Assembly (NCBI GenBank): GCA_947444195.1
Contig: CANEZL010000013.1
Coordinates: 1-64,000 of the forward strand
From: Methylobacteriaceae bacterium
GTDB lineage: Bacteria > Pseudomonadota > Alphaproteobacteria > Rhizobiales > Beijerinckiaceae
Reading direction: 5' to 3'
DNA: 64,000 nt
In this document: positions 1-8,052 of the stretch, piece after piece
Layout: every line of letters begins with the position of its first letter
Position numbering within the stretch: position 1 is the stretch's first letter
Made by a program: the position numbers and the translations under genes
The notes under the pieces: model-generated
Seen by the model: only the letters and a program-made list of their open reading frames with translations
What the model was told of the DNA's origin: nothing
Database searches by the model: none

Positions 1-936
1 CCGGCCGACGCCATCCTCGCGGACGTGCGCGATTTCAGCGCGGAATCGGTGGAGCGCCTGCGCCGCGTCCTGGGGCAGGCCCGGCGCGGGGCGCCCCTCG
101 TCGTGCTGGTGCAGCAGAACAGCTCGCGCGCCCGCCTGTTCGGGATGGCCCTCGGCGCCACGCAGACCTTCTGCGCGCCCTTCGACGTCGCCCGCCTGCG
201 CAGCGCCATCGGGGCACCGGGCCCGGACCGCGAACCCCTCTCGCTCGGCACCCAGCACACCAGCGAGGAGGCGCGCCGCTTCTACAGCACGACGTTCGCG
301 CCCGAGCGCCCGCTCACCGAGCAGGCCGTCGACACCGGTACCGACTTCATCGGCCACGCGGTCCGCGACACCGGCATCCGCGACTGGGTCCGGGCCGTGC
401 AGCGCTTCGACGACGCCACCCACCAGCACTGCCTGCTCGTCACCGGGCTGGCGGCCGCCTTCGCCCGCAGCCTGGGGCTGGGCGAGCTCGAATGCCACCG
501 CCTCACCAAGGCCGCGCTCCTGCACGATGTCGGCAAGATCTACGTGCCCTCGGCCATCCTCAACAAGCCGGGCCGGCTCGACCCAGGCGAGATGGAGATC
601 GTGCGCCGGCATCCCGAGCACGGCTACCGCATGCTCGCCGGCCAGGGCTTCGGGGCGGAGATGCTGGCGGTGGTGCGCTCCCACCACGAGATGCTCGACG
701 GCTCGGGCTATCCCGACAGGCTGAAGGCGGACGACATCCCGGACCTCGTGCGCCTCGTGACCGTCTGCGACATCTACGCGGCCCTCATCGAGCGCCGGTC
801 CTACAAGCCGCCGATGCCCGGCGCGGAGGCCTTCGCGATCTTGGAGGGCATGGCCGGGCGCCTCGACGCCGTGGTGGTGAACGCCTTCCGGCCCGTCGCC
901 GCGGCCTTCTCCCCCCGCCTCGCCTGCGAGGCGTGA
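1..936 (+). CDS. HD-GYP domain protein, 5' end outside the window
   Basis: The reading frame is open from the first base, so the true start lies upstream. Residues 1-70 of the visible part resemble the second half of a response-regulator receiver domain. An HD-GYP phosphodiesterase domain follows, with the HD pair in LLHDVGK at visible residues 175-176, a later HH pair in RSHHEM, and the signature DGSGYP around 234-238. Such domains hydrolyse cyclic di-GMP in the cytoplasm. The next gene begins two bases after the stop and encodes a diguanylate cyclase, so synthesis and breakdown enzymes are probably co-transcribed. Family assignment is firm; the input signal is unknown. Confidence 0.85.
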   Translation, partial: PADAILADVRDFSAESVERLRRVLGQARRGAPLVVLVQQNSSRARLFGMALGATQTFCAPFDVARLRSAIGAPGPDREPLSLGTQHTSEEARRFYSTTFAPERPLTEQAVDTGTDFIGHAVRDTGIRDWVRAVQRFDDATHQHCLLVTGLAAAFARSLGLGELECHRLTKAALLHDVGKIYVPSAILNKPGRLDPGEMEIVRRHPEHGYRMLAGQGFGAEMLAVVRSHHEMLDGSGYPDRLKADDIPDLVRLVTVCDIYAALIERRSYKPPMPGAEAFAILEGMAGRLDAVVVNAFRPVAAAFSPRLACEA

Positions 937-938
937 GC

Positions 939-2450
939 ATGGGCAAGCCGACGCCCCCACCGCGGCGCAGCCGGTCGGCCCGGGCCTGGATCCTGCTCGG
1001 GATCCTGGCGCCGCTGGGCATGGTCGCCGTCTGCACGGTGATGCTGCTCGAACTGCGCCAGGACGCCTGGGACAAGGCCGAGCAGACCTCGCGGAACCTG
1101 CTCCAGGTGATCGAGCGCGACATCGACCGCAACGTCGAGATCATCGACCTCGCCCTGAAGAGCGTCGTCGAGAACCTTCGGCACACCGATCTCGGCGAAC
1201 TGACGCCGAAGTACCGGCAGCGCGTCCTGTTCGACCGCTCCGTCAACGCCAAGGATCTCGGCGTGATGCTCGTCCTCGACGAGAACGGCGACGTCGCCCA
1301 CGACGCCGCCCAGTTCCCGCCACGCCGGATGAACTACGCCGACCGCTACTATTTCCAGGCGCACCGCACCGATCCCGGCCTCGGGCTCCACATCAGCCGA
1401 CCTCTCAAGTCACGGCTCCTCAGCGCGCCGATCGTCGTGCTCAGCCGGCGTATCGACAAGCCCGACGGCTCCTTCGGCGGCGTGGTGCTCGGCAGCCTGT
1501 CGCTGTCCTACTTCGACCGCCTGTTCGACCGGATCAGCCTGGGCAAGGCGGGCACGATCAACCTGTTCCTCAGCGACGGCACCCGCCTCGTGCGCCATCC
1601 GGTGCCCGATCCGGAACTCGGTCCGAATTTCGGGGCCGTGCCGAACTTCCGGCGCTTCCTGCGCGAAGGGTCCGGCCGCTTCGTCGCCCGGACGACGTCC
1701 GACCATATCGAGCGCCTCTACACCTTCACGAAGGTCGACGCTCTTCCGCTCATCCTCAACGTGGCGCTCTCCACCCAGGAGATCGAGGCCGAGTGGCGGG
1801 TCAAGGCCCTGGTGATCGGCCTCCTCCTGCTCGCCCTGTGCGGGCTGACCATCGGCCTGTCGCTGCTGGTCGACTGGGAGTTGCGGCGGCGCACGGCGGC
1901 GGAGGCCGAACTGGCGCAGCTCTCGCGCACCGACGCGCTCACGGGCCTGCCCAACCGCCGCGCCTTCGAGGACACGTTCGAGCGCGTCTGGGCGGAGGCG
2001 CGCCGCCGCGGCAGCCCGCTGCCCCTCCTCGTGGTCGATGCCGACCACTTCAAGCGCTATAACGACCGCCACGGCCACGCGGTCGGCGACCGCGTGCTGC
2101 AGGCGCTCGCCCAGGCCCTCTCGGGCGCCGCGCGCCGGCCGGGGGACCTCGTCGCCCGGATCGGCGGGGAAGAGTTCGCGATCCTGCTGCCCGACACCGA
2201 CGCCGAGGGCGCCGCGTGCGTCGCCGAGCGGGTGCACGAGGCCGTCGCGCGGCTGGTGGTCGAGGCGAAGAAGGGCACCGTCGGGCGGATCAGGGTGAGC
2301 ATCGGCCTGGGCTTCGGCCTGCCGCGCGCAGGCAGCGGGCCGGCCGACCTCTACCGCTTGGCCGATGCCGCCCTCTACGAGGCGAAGGCCGCGGGTCGCG
2401 ATCGGACCTGCTATGCGCTGATGGATCGGATGCCCGGGCAGGCAGCCTGA
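939..2450 (+). CDS. Membrane-bound diguanylate cyclase (dCache-like sensor plus GGDEF)
   Basis: A 503-residue protein with one transmembrane helix near residues 16-36, a periplasmic region resembling a double Cache sensor, a second helix near 288-310, and a GGDEF domain. The active site reads GGEEF at about 409-413, and an RxxD inhibitory site (RPGD) sits five residues before it, so product inhibition is expected. It should make cyclic di-GMP from GTP in response to a periplasmic cue. The ATG at 939 has GAGG upstream and lies two bases after the HD-GYP stop. A longer frame runs upstream inside the HD-GYP gene and is not used. Confidence 0.9.
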   Translation: MGKPTPPPRRSRSARAWILLGILAPLGMVAVCTVMLLELRQDAWDKAEQTSRNLLQVIERDIDRNVEIIDLALKSVVENLRHTDLGELTPKYRQRVLFDRSVNAKDLGVMLVLDENGDVAHDAAQFPPRRMNYADRYYFQAHRTDPGLGLHISRPLKSRLLSAPIVVLSRRIDKPDGSFGGVVLGSLSLSYFDRLFDRISLGKAGTINLFLSDGTRLVRHPVPDPELGPNFGAVPNFRRFLREGSGRFVARTTSDHIERLYTFTKVDALPLILNVALSTQEIEAEWRVKALVIGLLLLALCGLTIGLSLLVDWELRRRTAAEAELAQLSRTDALTGLPNRRAFEDTFERVWAEARRRGSPLPLLVVDADHFKRYNDRHGHAVGDRVLQALAQALSGAARRPGDLVARIGGEEFAILLPDTDAEGAACVAERVHEAVARLVVEAKKGTVGRIRVSIGLGFGLPRAGSGPADLYRLADAALYEAKAAGRDRTCYALMDRMPGQAA

Positions 2451-2492
2451 CACTACAGCCGGGTTTGCCCGTTCTCATGGCGGAGGCGTGCC

Positions 2493-2642
2493 ATGAGCTG
2501 GTCCGTCTGGCGGCGGCGCCATCAGCAGCGGGCCAGACGCGCCCATCGGCACCGCCGGAACCGAATGCCCAAACGACCAACCAAGACACGTAAGCCAACC
2601 AAAACCCGGCTGTCGTACTTGAGCGTTCTCCGCACGACGTGA
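2493..2642 (+). CDS. Possible small, very basic protein (49 residues)
   Basis: A short frame in the 346-base gap between the cyclase gene and cas3. It starts at an ATG with GGAGG six bases upstream, which is a good ribosome-binding site. About 40 percent of the first 40 residues are Arg, Lys or His, beginning MSWSVWRRRHQQ. I recognise no family. The composition could suit a nucleic-acid-binding peptide, or may simply be GC-rich noise. No promoter or terminator is evident, and I see nothing else in the gap. Confidence 0.3.
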   Translation: MSWSVWRRRHQQRARRAHRHRRNRMPKRPTKTRKPTKTRLSYLSVLRTT

Positions 2643-2796
2643 GTCGGTTCATCGGGTTTCGGCCCGGCGCGGTGCCGCCAGGAAGCGTGCGACGCTGCAA
2701 AGCAGAGCGTGCCGGGCTCCCTGTCGGGGTTGCTCGTGCAGGGCCGATGAAGATCGGATCCCGCCCAGGTCTGGGCAACCCGATCGGGAGGGATCG

Positions 2797-5394
2797 TTGA
2801 CTGAAGATCATCAAATCGGAGTGGATCACGCCTGGGCCAAGCGCGACGATTCCGGTGTGACGCTCGCTCTCATCGATCACGGCGAGGATGTCGCCGCTGT
2901 CCTGCACACCGTGCTGACGCAGACAATCTACCGGAGCCGGATCGCGACCTTGTCCGGACGCGCCTTGTCCGACCAAGACGTCGAGCGATTGTGCGCGCTC
3001 GCCTTCCTGCACGATCTCGGCAAGGCCAATAGCGGCTTCTGGCGGCGCCAGTTTCCCAAGATGCCGCGCATCGGCCACACCGAGATCGTCGGCGCCCTGT
3101 TCCACCCCGGCCTGCAACTCCGCAACCAAGCCGTGGTGCGGGAGCTGTCGCGCGTCGTCGCGGCCTGGGGGGCGGCCCAGTACCTCACGGCCGTGATGGC
3201 GCATCACGGCCGCCCGCTGGCGAGTTTCAGCCAGCAGGGCGCGATGAGCGGAGACAGCGCCAGAGAGTCACGGAAGAATGCCGGCTGGTGGCGCCCGAAC
3301 GACGGCTACGATCCGCTCGCCGAGCTGGCGCGGCTCATCGCCGCCGCGCGCCAGCGCTTCCCCCTCGCCTTCGCGGAGGGCCCGCCGCTGCCCGATGCCC
3401 CGCGCGCCGTGGCGCTGCTCGCCGGGCTGACGACCCTGGCCGACTGGCTCGGCTCGGACACGACACACTTCCCCCTCGCGACGCCGCCCGCGCTCTCTCG
3501 GACGCAACTCGCGTCGGCGCGTGCCGCTCTGGCGGTCGCCGAACGGGGGCTCGGCCCGTTGTCGCGCGCGGTGCCCGCCTCTTTCGCGGCGGCCTTCGGC
3601 TTCCCGCCCTACGAGGCGCAGGAGAAGGCCGCCGCCGCGTGGCTCGGCGCGGTCGCCGCCCTCGAGGCCGAGACCGGCTCGGGCAAGACCGAGGCGGCCC
3701 TGTGGCGCGCCCTCGCGCTGATCGCCCGCGGCGAGGTCGATGCGCTGTACTTCGCGGTGCCGACCCGCACCGCCGCGACGCAGCTGCACGGACGGATCAA
3801 CCGCCACCTCGCCCCCGTCTTCGGCGCCGACGCGCCCCGGGCGGTGCTGGCGGTGCCGGGCTACCTGCGCGCCGGGGACGAGGACGGGCAGCGTCTCGCG
3901 CCCTTCACGGTGCTGTGGCCGGACGGCGACGGCGACGACGCCCGCTGGGCTGCCGAGGCGCCCAAGCGCTATCTCGCCGCCCGCATCGCCGTCGGCACCA
4001 TCGACCAGGCGCTGATGGCGGGCCTGCAGGTGAAGCACGCGCACTTGCGTGCTGCTGCCCTGTCGCGGGCGCTGCTCGTGGTCGACGAGGTCCATGCCAG
4101 CTCGGATGGGTTCTCGCTCGGGATCCTGAAGACCGTCATCGACAATCACGTCGCGGCCGGTGGCCGGGTGATGCTTCTCTCGGCCACCCTCGGCAGCGTG
4201 GCGCGCGCGGCCCTCCTCGGCCAGGAGGCGCCGGACCTCGCGCAGGCCCTGGACGCACCCTACCCGGCGCTCTCTGGCTCGGAGGCGGCGCCCGAGACGG
4301 TGGCGACCGGCGGCCGGCGCAAGGAGATCGCCGTGGAGACCGCGCCGCTGATCGCGCACCCGCGGGAGATCGCCGCCCGGGCCCTGCGCGCGGCGCGGAC
4401 GGGCGCCTCGGTGCTGGTCGTGCGCAACACCGTCGCCGACGCGGTGGCTTTGCAGCAGGCGCTCGAGGCCGAGGGCGCCGGCGACCTTCTGTTCCGGGTC
4501 GGCGGCGTTCCGACCCTGCATCACGGCCGGTTTTCGGCCGAGGACCGGCGCCTCCTCGACACCGAGATCGAGGCCGTGTTCGGCAAGGTGGACGACGACC
4601 AGCCGCCCGGGGACCGACGCGGCCGCGAGCGCCGGCCGATCGTCGCCGTTGGATCGCAGACGCTGGAACAGAGCCTCGACATCGACGCGGATCTCCTCAT
4701 CACCGACCTGGCGCCGATGGACGTGCTGCTCCAGCGCTTCGGCCGCCTGCACCGGCACCGGCGCGACGACCGCGCGGCCGGCTTCGCGACGCCGCGGGCG
4801 ATCGTGCTGGTCCCGGAGGCGCGTGACCTCTCGCCCCTGCTCGACCGGGCCCGGCACGGGCTGGGGCCGCCCAAGCAGGGACGCGGCATCTATCCGCGGC
4901 TGGCCGTCATCGAGGCGACCTGGCGCCTGCTGGAGGAGAGCGCCCGGATCGTGGTCCCGTGCGACTGCCGCCGGCTCGTCGAGCTGACGACCCATCCGGA
5001 GGCGCTCGACGCGGTCGCCGCGCGGAAGGGCGGCGCGTGGCTCGACCACGCCACCCGCCAGGAGGGCGGCCGCATCGCCGACGCGACCCTCGCGGCCCAC
5101 CACCGGCTCGACATGGCGACGCCGTTTACGAAACTGTCGTTTCCGAAGGGCGAGACGGTGCGCACCCGGCTCGGCGCCGACGACCGGCTGATCTCACCGG
5201 AGGCGCCGTTCGTCGGCCCGTTCGGTGCGACGATCACCCAGTTGCGCATCCCGGGATGGATGCTCACGAAGGCGGGGACGATCCCGGACGACGCGACCGT
5301 CGCGGTCCGGGAGGAGGCCGGTGCGGGGGGCGTGCGGTTCACGCTGGGCGCGGTGGAGTTCCGCTACGACAGGCTCGGGCTGCGGGTGGGATGA
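2797..5394 (+). CDS. cas3: CRISPR-associated nuclease/helicase Cas3 (type I-E)
   Basis: An 865-residue effector that nicks and degrades DNA opened by Cascade. The N-terminal HD nuclease shows His28 (LIDHGED), the HD pair at 72-73 (FLHDLGK) and the AHHGRP motif near 136. The superfamily 2 helicase follows, with Walker A ETGSGKT near 292-298, a DEVH motif II, LLSATLG as motif III and QRFGRLHRH as motif VI. All expected catalytic residues are present and the frame is intact. The TTG start is chosen because GGGAGGG lies just upstream; a GTG at 2821 is the alternative. It is separated from the Cascade genes by a small gene and a mini-CRISPR, and likely has its own promoter. Confidence 0.95.
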   Translation: MTEDHQIGVDHAWAKRDDSGVTLALIDHGEDVAAVLHTVLTQTIYRSRIATLSGRALSDQDVERLCALAFLHDLGKANSGFWRRQFPKMPRIGHTEIVGALFHPGLQLRNQAVVRELSRVVAAWGAAQYLTAVMAHHGRPLASFSQQGAMSGDSARESRKNAGWWRPNDGYDPLAELARLIAAARQRFPLAFAEGPPLPDAPRAVALLAGLTTLADWLGSDTTHFPLATPPALSRTQLASARAALAVAERGLGPLSRAVPASFAAAFGFPPYEAQEKAAAAWLGAVAALEAETGSGKTEAALWRALALIARGEVDALYFAVPTRTAATQLHGRINRHLAPVFGADAPRAVLAVPGYLRAGDEDGQRLAPFTVLWPDGDGDDARWAAEAPKRYLAARIAVGTIDQALMAGLQVKHAHLRAAALSRALLVVDEVHASSDGFSLGILKTVIDNHVAAGGRVMLLSATLGSVARAALLGQEAPDLAQALDAPYPALSGSEAAPETVATGGRRKEIAVETAPLIAHPREIAARALRAARTGASVLVVRNTVADAVALQQALEAEGAGDLLFRVGGVPTLHHGRFSAEDRRLLDTEIEAVFGKVDDDQPPGDRRGRERRPIVAVGSQTLEQSLDIDADLLITDLAPMDVLLQRFGRLHRHRRDDRAAGFATPRAIVLVPEARDLSPLLDRARHGLGPPKQGRGIYPRLAVIEATWRLLEESARIVVPCDCRRLVELTTHPEALDAVAARKGGAWLDHATRQEGGRIADATLAAHHRLDMATPFTKLSFPKGETVRTRLGADDRLISPEAPFVGPFGATITQLRIPGWMLTKAGTIPDDATVAVREEAGAGGVRFTLGAVEFRYDRLGLRVG

Positions 5395-5410
5395 GGCATG
5401 ATTGCCCAAG

Positions 5411-5584
5411 ATGAAATACGAGAAATATGCCGTTCCCGGGCGCAAGGGATGGCGATGGCGCCTTCGCGCCGACAATGGCCGCATCATATCGACATCGCGC
5501 GAGACATACGTGTCCGAGCGCGATTGCGACTACTTAATACTTCTGAGCAAATCGTCCTCGGAAGCCCCTGTCACAAGCGCGTGA
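5411..5584 (+). CDS. DUF1508/YegP-like small protein inside the cas locus
   Basis: A 57-residue protein, MKYEKYAVPGRKGWRW onward. The core WRWRLRADNGRIISTS followed by ETYVSE matches the DUF1508 (YegP) pattern: a Trp-Arg-Trp-Arg-Leu strand, an Asn-Gly turn, then Ser-x-Glu-x-Tyr-x-Ser. One repeat of this small fold fits the length. The ATG at 5411 is used; a TTG at 5402, closer to an AGG, would add three residues. It starts 17 bases after cas3 and ends 30 bases before the pseudo-repeat unit. DUF1508 has no agreed biochemical role, and it is not a standard type I-E component, so it may be a passenger or an accessory protein. Confidence 0.65.
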   Translation: MKYEKYAVPGRKGWRWRLRADNGRIISTSRETYVSERDCDYLILLSKSSSEAPVTSA

Positions 5585-5613
5585 TTTATCGGGCAGAGTT
5601 GTTCTGTCCCGAA

Positions 5614-5703
5614 CTGTTCCCTCTCTCGAAGAGGATCGACCGCGCTGGATGGTGGCCGCCGCCGTCATGCGGGTTGTTCCCCCGCACGCGCGGGGATAAA
5701 AAT
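5614..5703 (+). CRISPR. Two-repeat degenerate mini-CRISPR (CreA/CreR-like candidate)
   Basis: Pseudo-repeat 1 spans 5614-5642, the pseudo-spacer 5643-5674 (32 nt) and pseudo-repeat 2 5675-5703. Spacing is 61 nt, identical to the main array. By my count repeat 1 matches the array repeat at 16 of 29 positions, including an unbroken GGATCGACC that gives a handle ATCGACCG (array ATCGACCC). Its stem is rebuilt as CCTCT/AGAGG. Repeat 2 matches at 20 of 29, with the stem CCCCGC/GCGGGG exact but the handle decayed to ATAAAAAT. A single crRNA-like RNA needs the upstream handle and the downstream stem, and those are what survive. No further repeat unit is visible one period upstream or downstream. Confidence 0.7.
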
Positions 5704-5768
5704 AAATGTCGAAGATTTAGTCTAAGCCCGGACTTGGGTTTCTGATAATTAAACGATCGAGATTCCGT

Positions 5769-5796
5769 TTGACTTCCCCAAAATAATTGATATTTT
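5769..5796 (+). promoter_or_regulatory. Candidate sigma70 promoter for the casA operon
   Basis: TTGACT at 5769-5774 and TATTTT at 5791-5796 are separated by 16 bases, in the AT-richest stretch of the locus. Transcription would begin near 5803, about 80 bases before the casA start. The mini-CRISPR lies about 65 bases upstream of the -35 box, a position from which an RNA-guided repressor could act in cis. Confidence 0.5.
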
Positions 5797-5882
5797 CCAT
5801 AGTCAATTCTGAAGCACGCTGCGTGATCCAGAGGCGCCGGACGAATATCGATTCGGTCAGGGTGGTCAAACGGGCCTCTCGT

Positions 5883-7409
5883 ATGGATATCCGCTACCGC
5901 GATCGATCCGGCCAGACGAGAACGGCCGACCTCTTCGACATCCTGGCCGCCCTGAGCGCCGACATCGTCGCCTCGTTCCCGGCCCTGCGGCCGCACCAGC
6001 GCCAAGCTTGGCACGCCTTCCTGGTCCAGGCTGCCGCGATGGCGCTTCATCGCGCTGGCACAGCGTCGCTGCCGGAGAGCGCGGAGGCGTGGCGCCGGTT
6101 GCTCCTGGCCCTCACCCCGGACTGGCCCGACGGCGAGGCGTGGGAACTCGTGGTGGAGGATTGGAAGAAGCCCGCCCTGCTCCAGCCGCCGGTGGCACGG
6201 CCCGCGAACGCGGCGGAGTACCGGGGGCGGATCGAGGCGCCCGATGCCCTCGACATGCTGGTCACGGCCAAGAACCACGACCTGAAGGCCGAGCGGATGC
6301 GCGACGTCACCGACGACCACTGGCTCTTCGCCCTGGTCAGCCTCCAGACCCAGGAGGGCTTCATGGGGGCGGGCAATTTCGGCATCAGCCGGATGAATGG
6401 CGGCTTCGGCAGCCGCACGACCTTCGGGCTGCGACCGCAGGGCACGCCCGGCGCCGCCCTCCGGCACGATGTCGGCCGGCTCCTCGCCGGAGGGCGCGAC
6501 GAGATCCTGGCGAGACAGCCGGCGCTCGCCGCCCGCGACGGGCCGGGCCTGCTCTGGCTCGAGCCGTGGGACGGACAGGCCTCCCGAGGCTTCTCGGGGC
6601 TCGATCCGCTCTACGTCGAGGTGTGCCGCCGGGTGCGACTGGTGCGGGAGGACGGCCGGCTCGTCGCCCGCACGGCCGGCTCGAAGGCGGCCCGGATCGA
6701 GGCGAAGGCGCTCACGGGACGGACCGGCGACCCGTGGGCGCCGGTACTGAAGGACGGCGAGAAGGCTTACACGCCGAGCGCGGCCGGCTTCGGCTACCGG
6801 CAGATCGCCCGGCTGATGAACACGAAGATTACCGTGCGGCCGGTGCTCGCCAGCCCCGCTCCGGGCATGCCTACCACCGGCTTGGCTATCGTCTTGAGCG
6901 CCGTGGTGCGCGGCCAGGGCAAGACCGAGGGCTTCCACGAGCGCCACCTGCCGGTGCCGGGCTTCGTCGCCGCGCTGATGGAGCAGCACGGCGACGAGAT
7001 GCTGTACCGCACCGGCACGGTCGCGCAGGAGCGCGCCGACGAGGCCGGGGAGATGGGGCGCATCCTGCGCCACGCGCTGCTGACGCTGATGCGCGGCGGG
7101 CGCGACGCCGTGCGGCTCGACGACGAGGCGGGTCTGCGCAAGGCCGCGTCCTGGCAGGCGACCTATGACGGCCGCGTCGAGGCGGGCTTCTTCGACGACG
7201 CGTTCTGGAACGAGCTGGCGGAGCGGGAAGGGCCGCACCGGGTGCCCTGGCGGGGGCGGCTCCGCGGAATCGCCCGCGCGGTCCTCGCCGAGGCCGCCGA
7301 GGCGGCGCCGCGCACCGAGGTGCGGCGCATCCGCGCCCGGGCTCAGGCTTCGGACCTGTTCGAGCGCCGGGCCGGCGCGTTCGTGGCGGAGGTGAAGGAT
7401 GCCGGTTGA
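5883..7409 (+). CDS. casA: Cascade large subunit Cse1/CasA (Cas8e)
   Basis: A 508-residue protein. In type I-E Cascade this subunit reads the PAM and recruits Cas3. The diagnostic stretch GNFGISRMNGGFGSR lies near residue 165. The ATG at 5883 (MDIRYRDRSG) is preferred because the upstream extension from 5787 overlaps the predicted promoter; it has no clear ribosome-binding site, and the GTG at 5862 is possible. It overlaps casB by 11 bases, which fits translational coupling through casA-casB-cas7e-cas5e-cas6e. The frame is intact. Confidence 0.9.
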   Translation: MDIRYRDRSGQTRTADLFDILAALSADIVASFPALRPHQRQAWHAFLVQAAAMALHRAGTASLPESAEAWRRLLLALTPDWPDGEAWELVVEDWKKPALLQPPVARPANAAEYRGRIEAPDALDMLVTAKNHDLKAERMRDVTDDHWLFALVSLQTQEGFMGAGNFGISRMNGGFGSRTTFGLRPQGTPGAALRHDVGRLLAGGRDEILARQPALAARDGPGLLWLEPWDGQASRGFSGLDPLYVEVCRRVRLVREDGRLVARTAGSKAARIEAKALTGRTGDPWAPVLKDGEKAYTPSAAGFGYRQIARLMNTKITVRPVLASPAPGMPTTGLAIVLSAVVRGQGKTEGFHERHLPVPGFVAALMEQHGDEMLYRTGTVAQERADEAGEMGRILRHALLTLMRGGRDAVRLDDEAGLRKAASWQATYDGRVEAGFFDDAFWNELAEREGPHRVPWRGRLRGIARAVLAEAAEAAPRTEVRRIRARAQASDLFERRAGAFVAEVKDAG

Positions 7410-8052
7410 CGCGACGCCGACGGTCGAGGCGGGCGGAGGGGAGGGGCGGCGCGCCCCCTCGCTCTCCGCGCAGCTGCGCTCGATCTCCGGCCGGATGCCG
7501 GGCTTGGGCAGCGGGACGCGGGCGGCGTTGCGGCGCCTGGATCCGGCGGCCCCCGGCCGCGGCGTGGATGCGGTGATCCCGCTTCTGGTGGCCGCCGGCG
7601 TGAACCGGCGCGCCTACGCCTCCGACGAGGGCTTTCGCCGCTGGGCGCTGATCTGCCACCTGGTCGCGACCCTGTCGGGCACGGCGGCGCGGGAGGTCCA
7701 CGCGCCGGTGCGCGAGCGGAACCCGGACGGGCAACTGGCGGGCCCGCGCCACCGCGAGCGCGAGGCCGGGCGCCGGATCCACGCCGCCGGCGTGTCGGAG
7801 ACCCGTCTGATGCGCCTCACCACCGCCCGGGGGCCGGCCCTCGTCGCCCAGGTCGCCCGCCTCGGCCGGTTCCTGGCCGCCGCCGGCGCCGTCCCCCTCG
7901 ACCTGACCCCCCTCGCGCGCCTGATCCTCGCCGAGGGCTTCGACGAGACCCGGGCCGACGAAGCCCGCCTGGCGCTCGCCCGCGCCTACTACGCCGCGGA
8001 AGCGGGCGACGACCGCGACACCGACGAGACAGACGAGGACGCTCGAGCGTGA
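7399..8052 (+). CDS. casB: Cascade small subunit Cse2/CasB
   Basis: A 217-residue, Arg- and Ala-rich helical protein. Two copies form the belly of Cascade and hold the displaced DNA strand. The motif GRRIHAAGVSETRLMRLTTA in the middle is typical of Cse2. The ATG sits inside the end of casA and the stop overlaps the cas7e start (GTGA at 8049-8052). The acidic tail (DDRDTDETDED) is longer than I would expect. Confidence 0.88.
   Translation: MPVDATPTVEAGGGEGRRAPSLSAQLRSISGRMPGLGSGTRAALRRLDPAAPGRGVDAVIPLLVAAGVNRRAYASDEGFRRWALICHLVATLSGTAAREVHAPVRERNPDGQLAGPRHREREAGRRIHAAGVSETRLMRLTTARGPALVAQVARLGRFLAAAGAVPLDLTPLARLILAEGFDETRADEARLALARAYYAAEAGDDRDTDETDEDARA

Noticed and set aside
5704..5735. Sequence after pseudo-repeat 2 as a second spacer; it matches the antisense of the casA promoter at 12 of 17 positions
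   Set aside because: There is no third repeat, the handle before it has decayed, both segments are AT-rich, and the adjacent triplet is not a known PAM, so chance is likely.
5398..5745. A 115-residue frame running through the DUF1508 gene and both pseudo-repeats
   Set aside because: The overlapping +2 frame matches DUF1508, and this frame has no recognisable domain.
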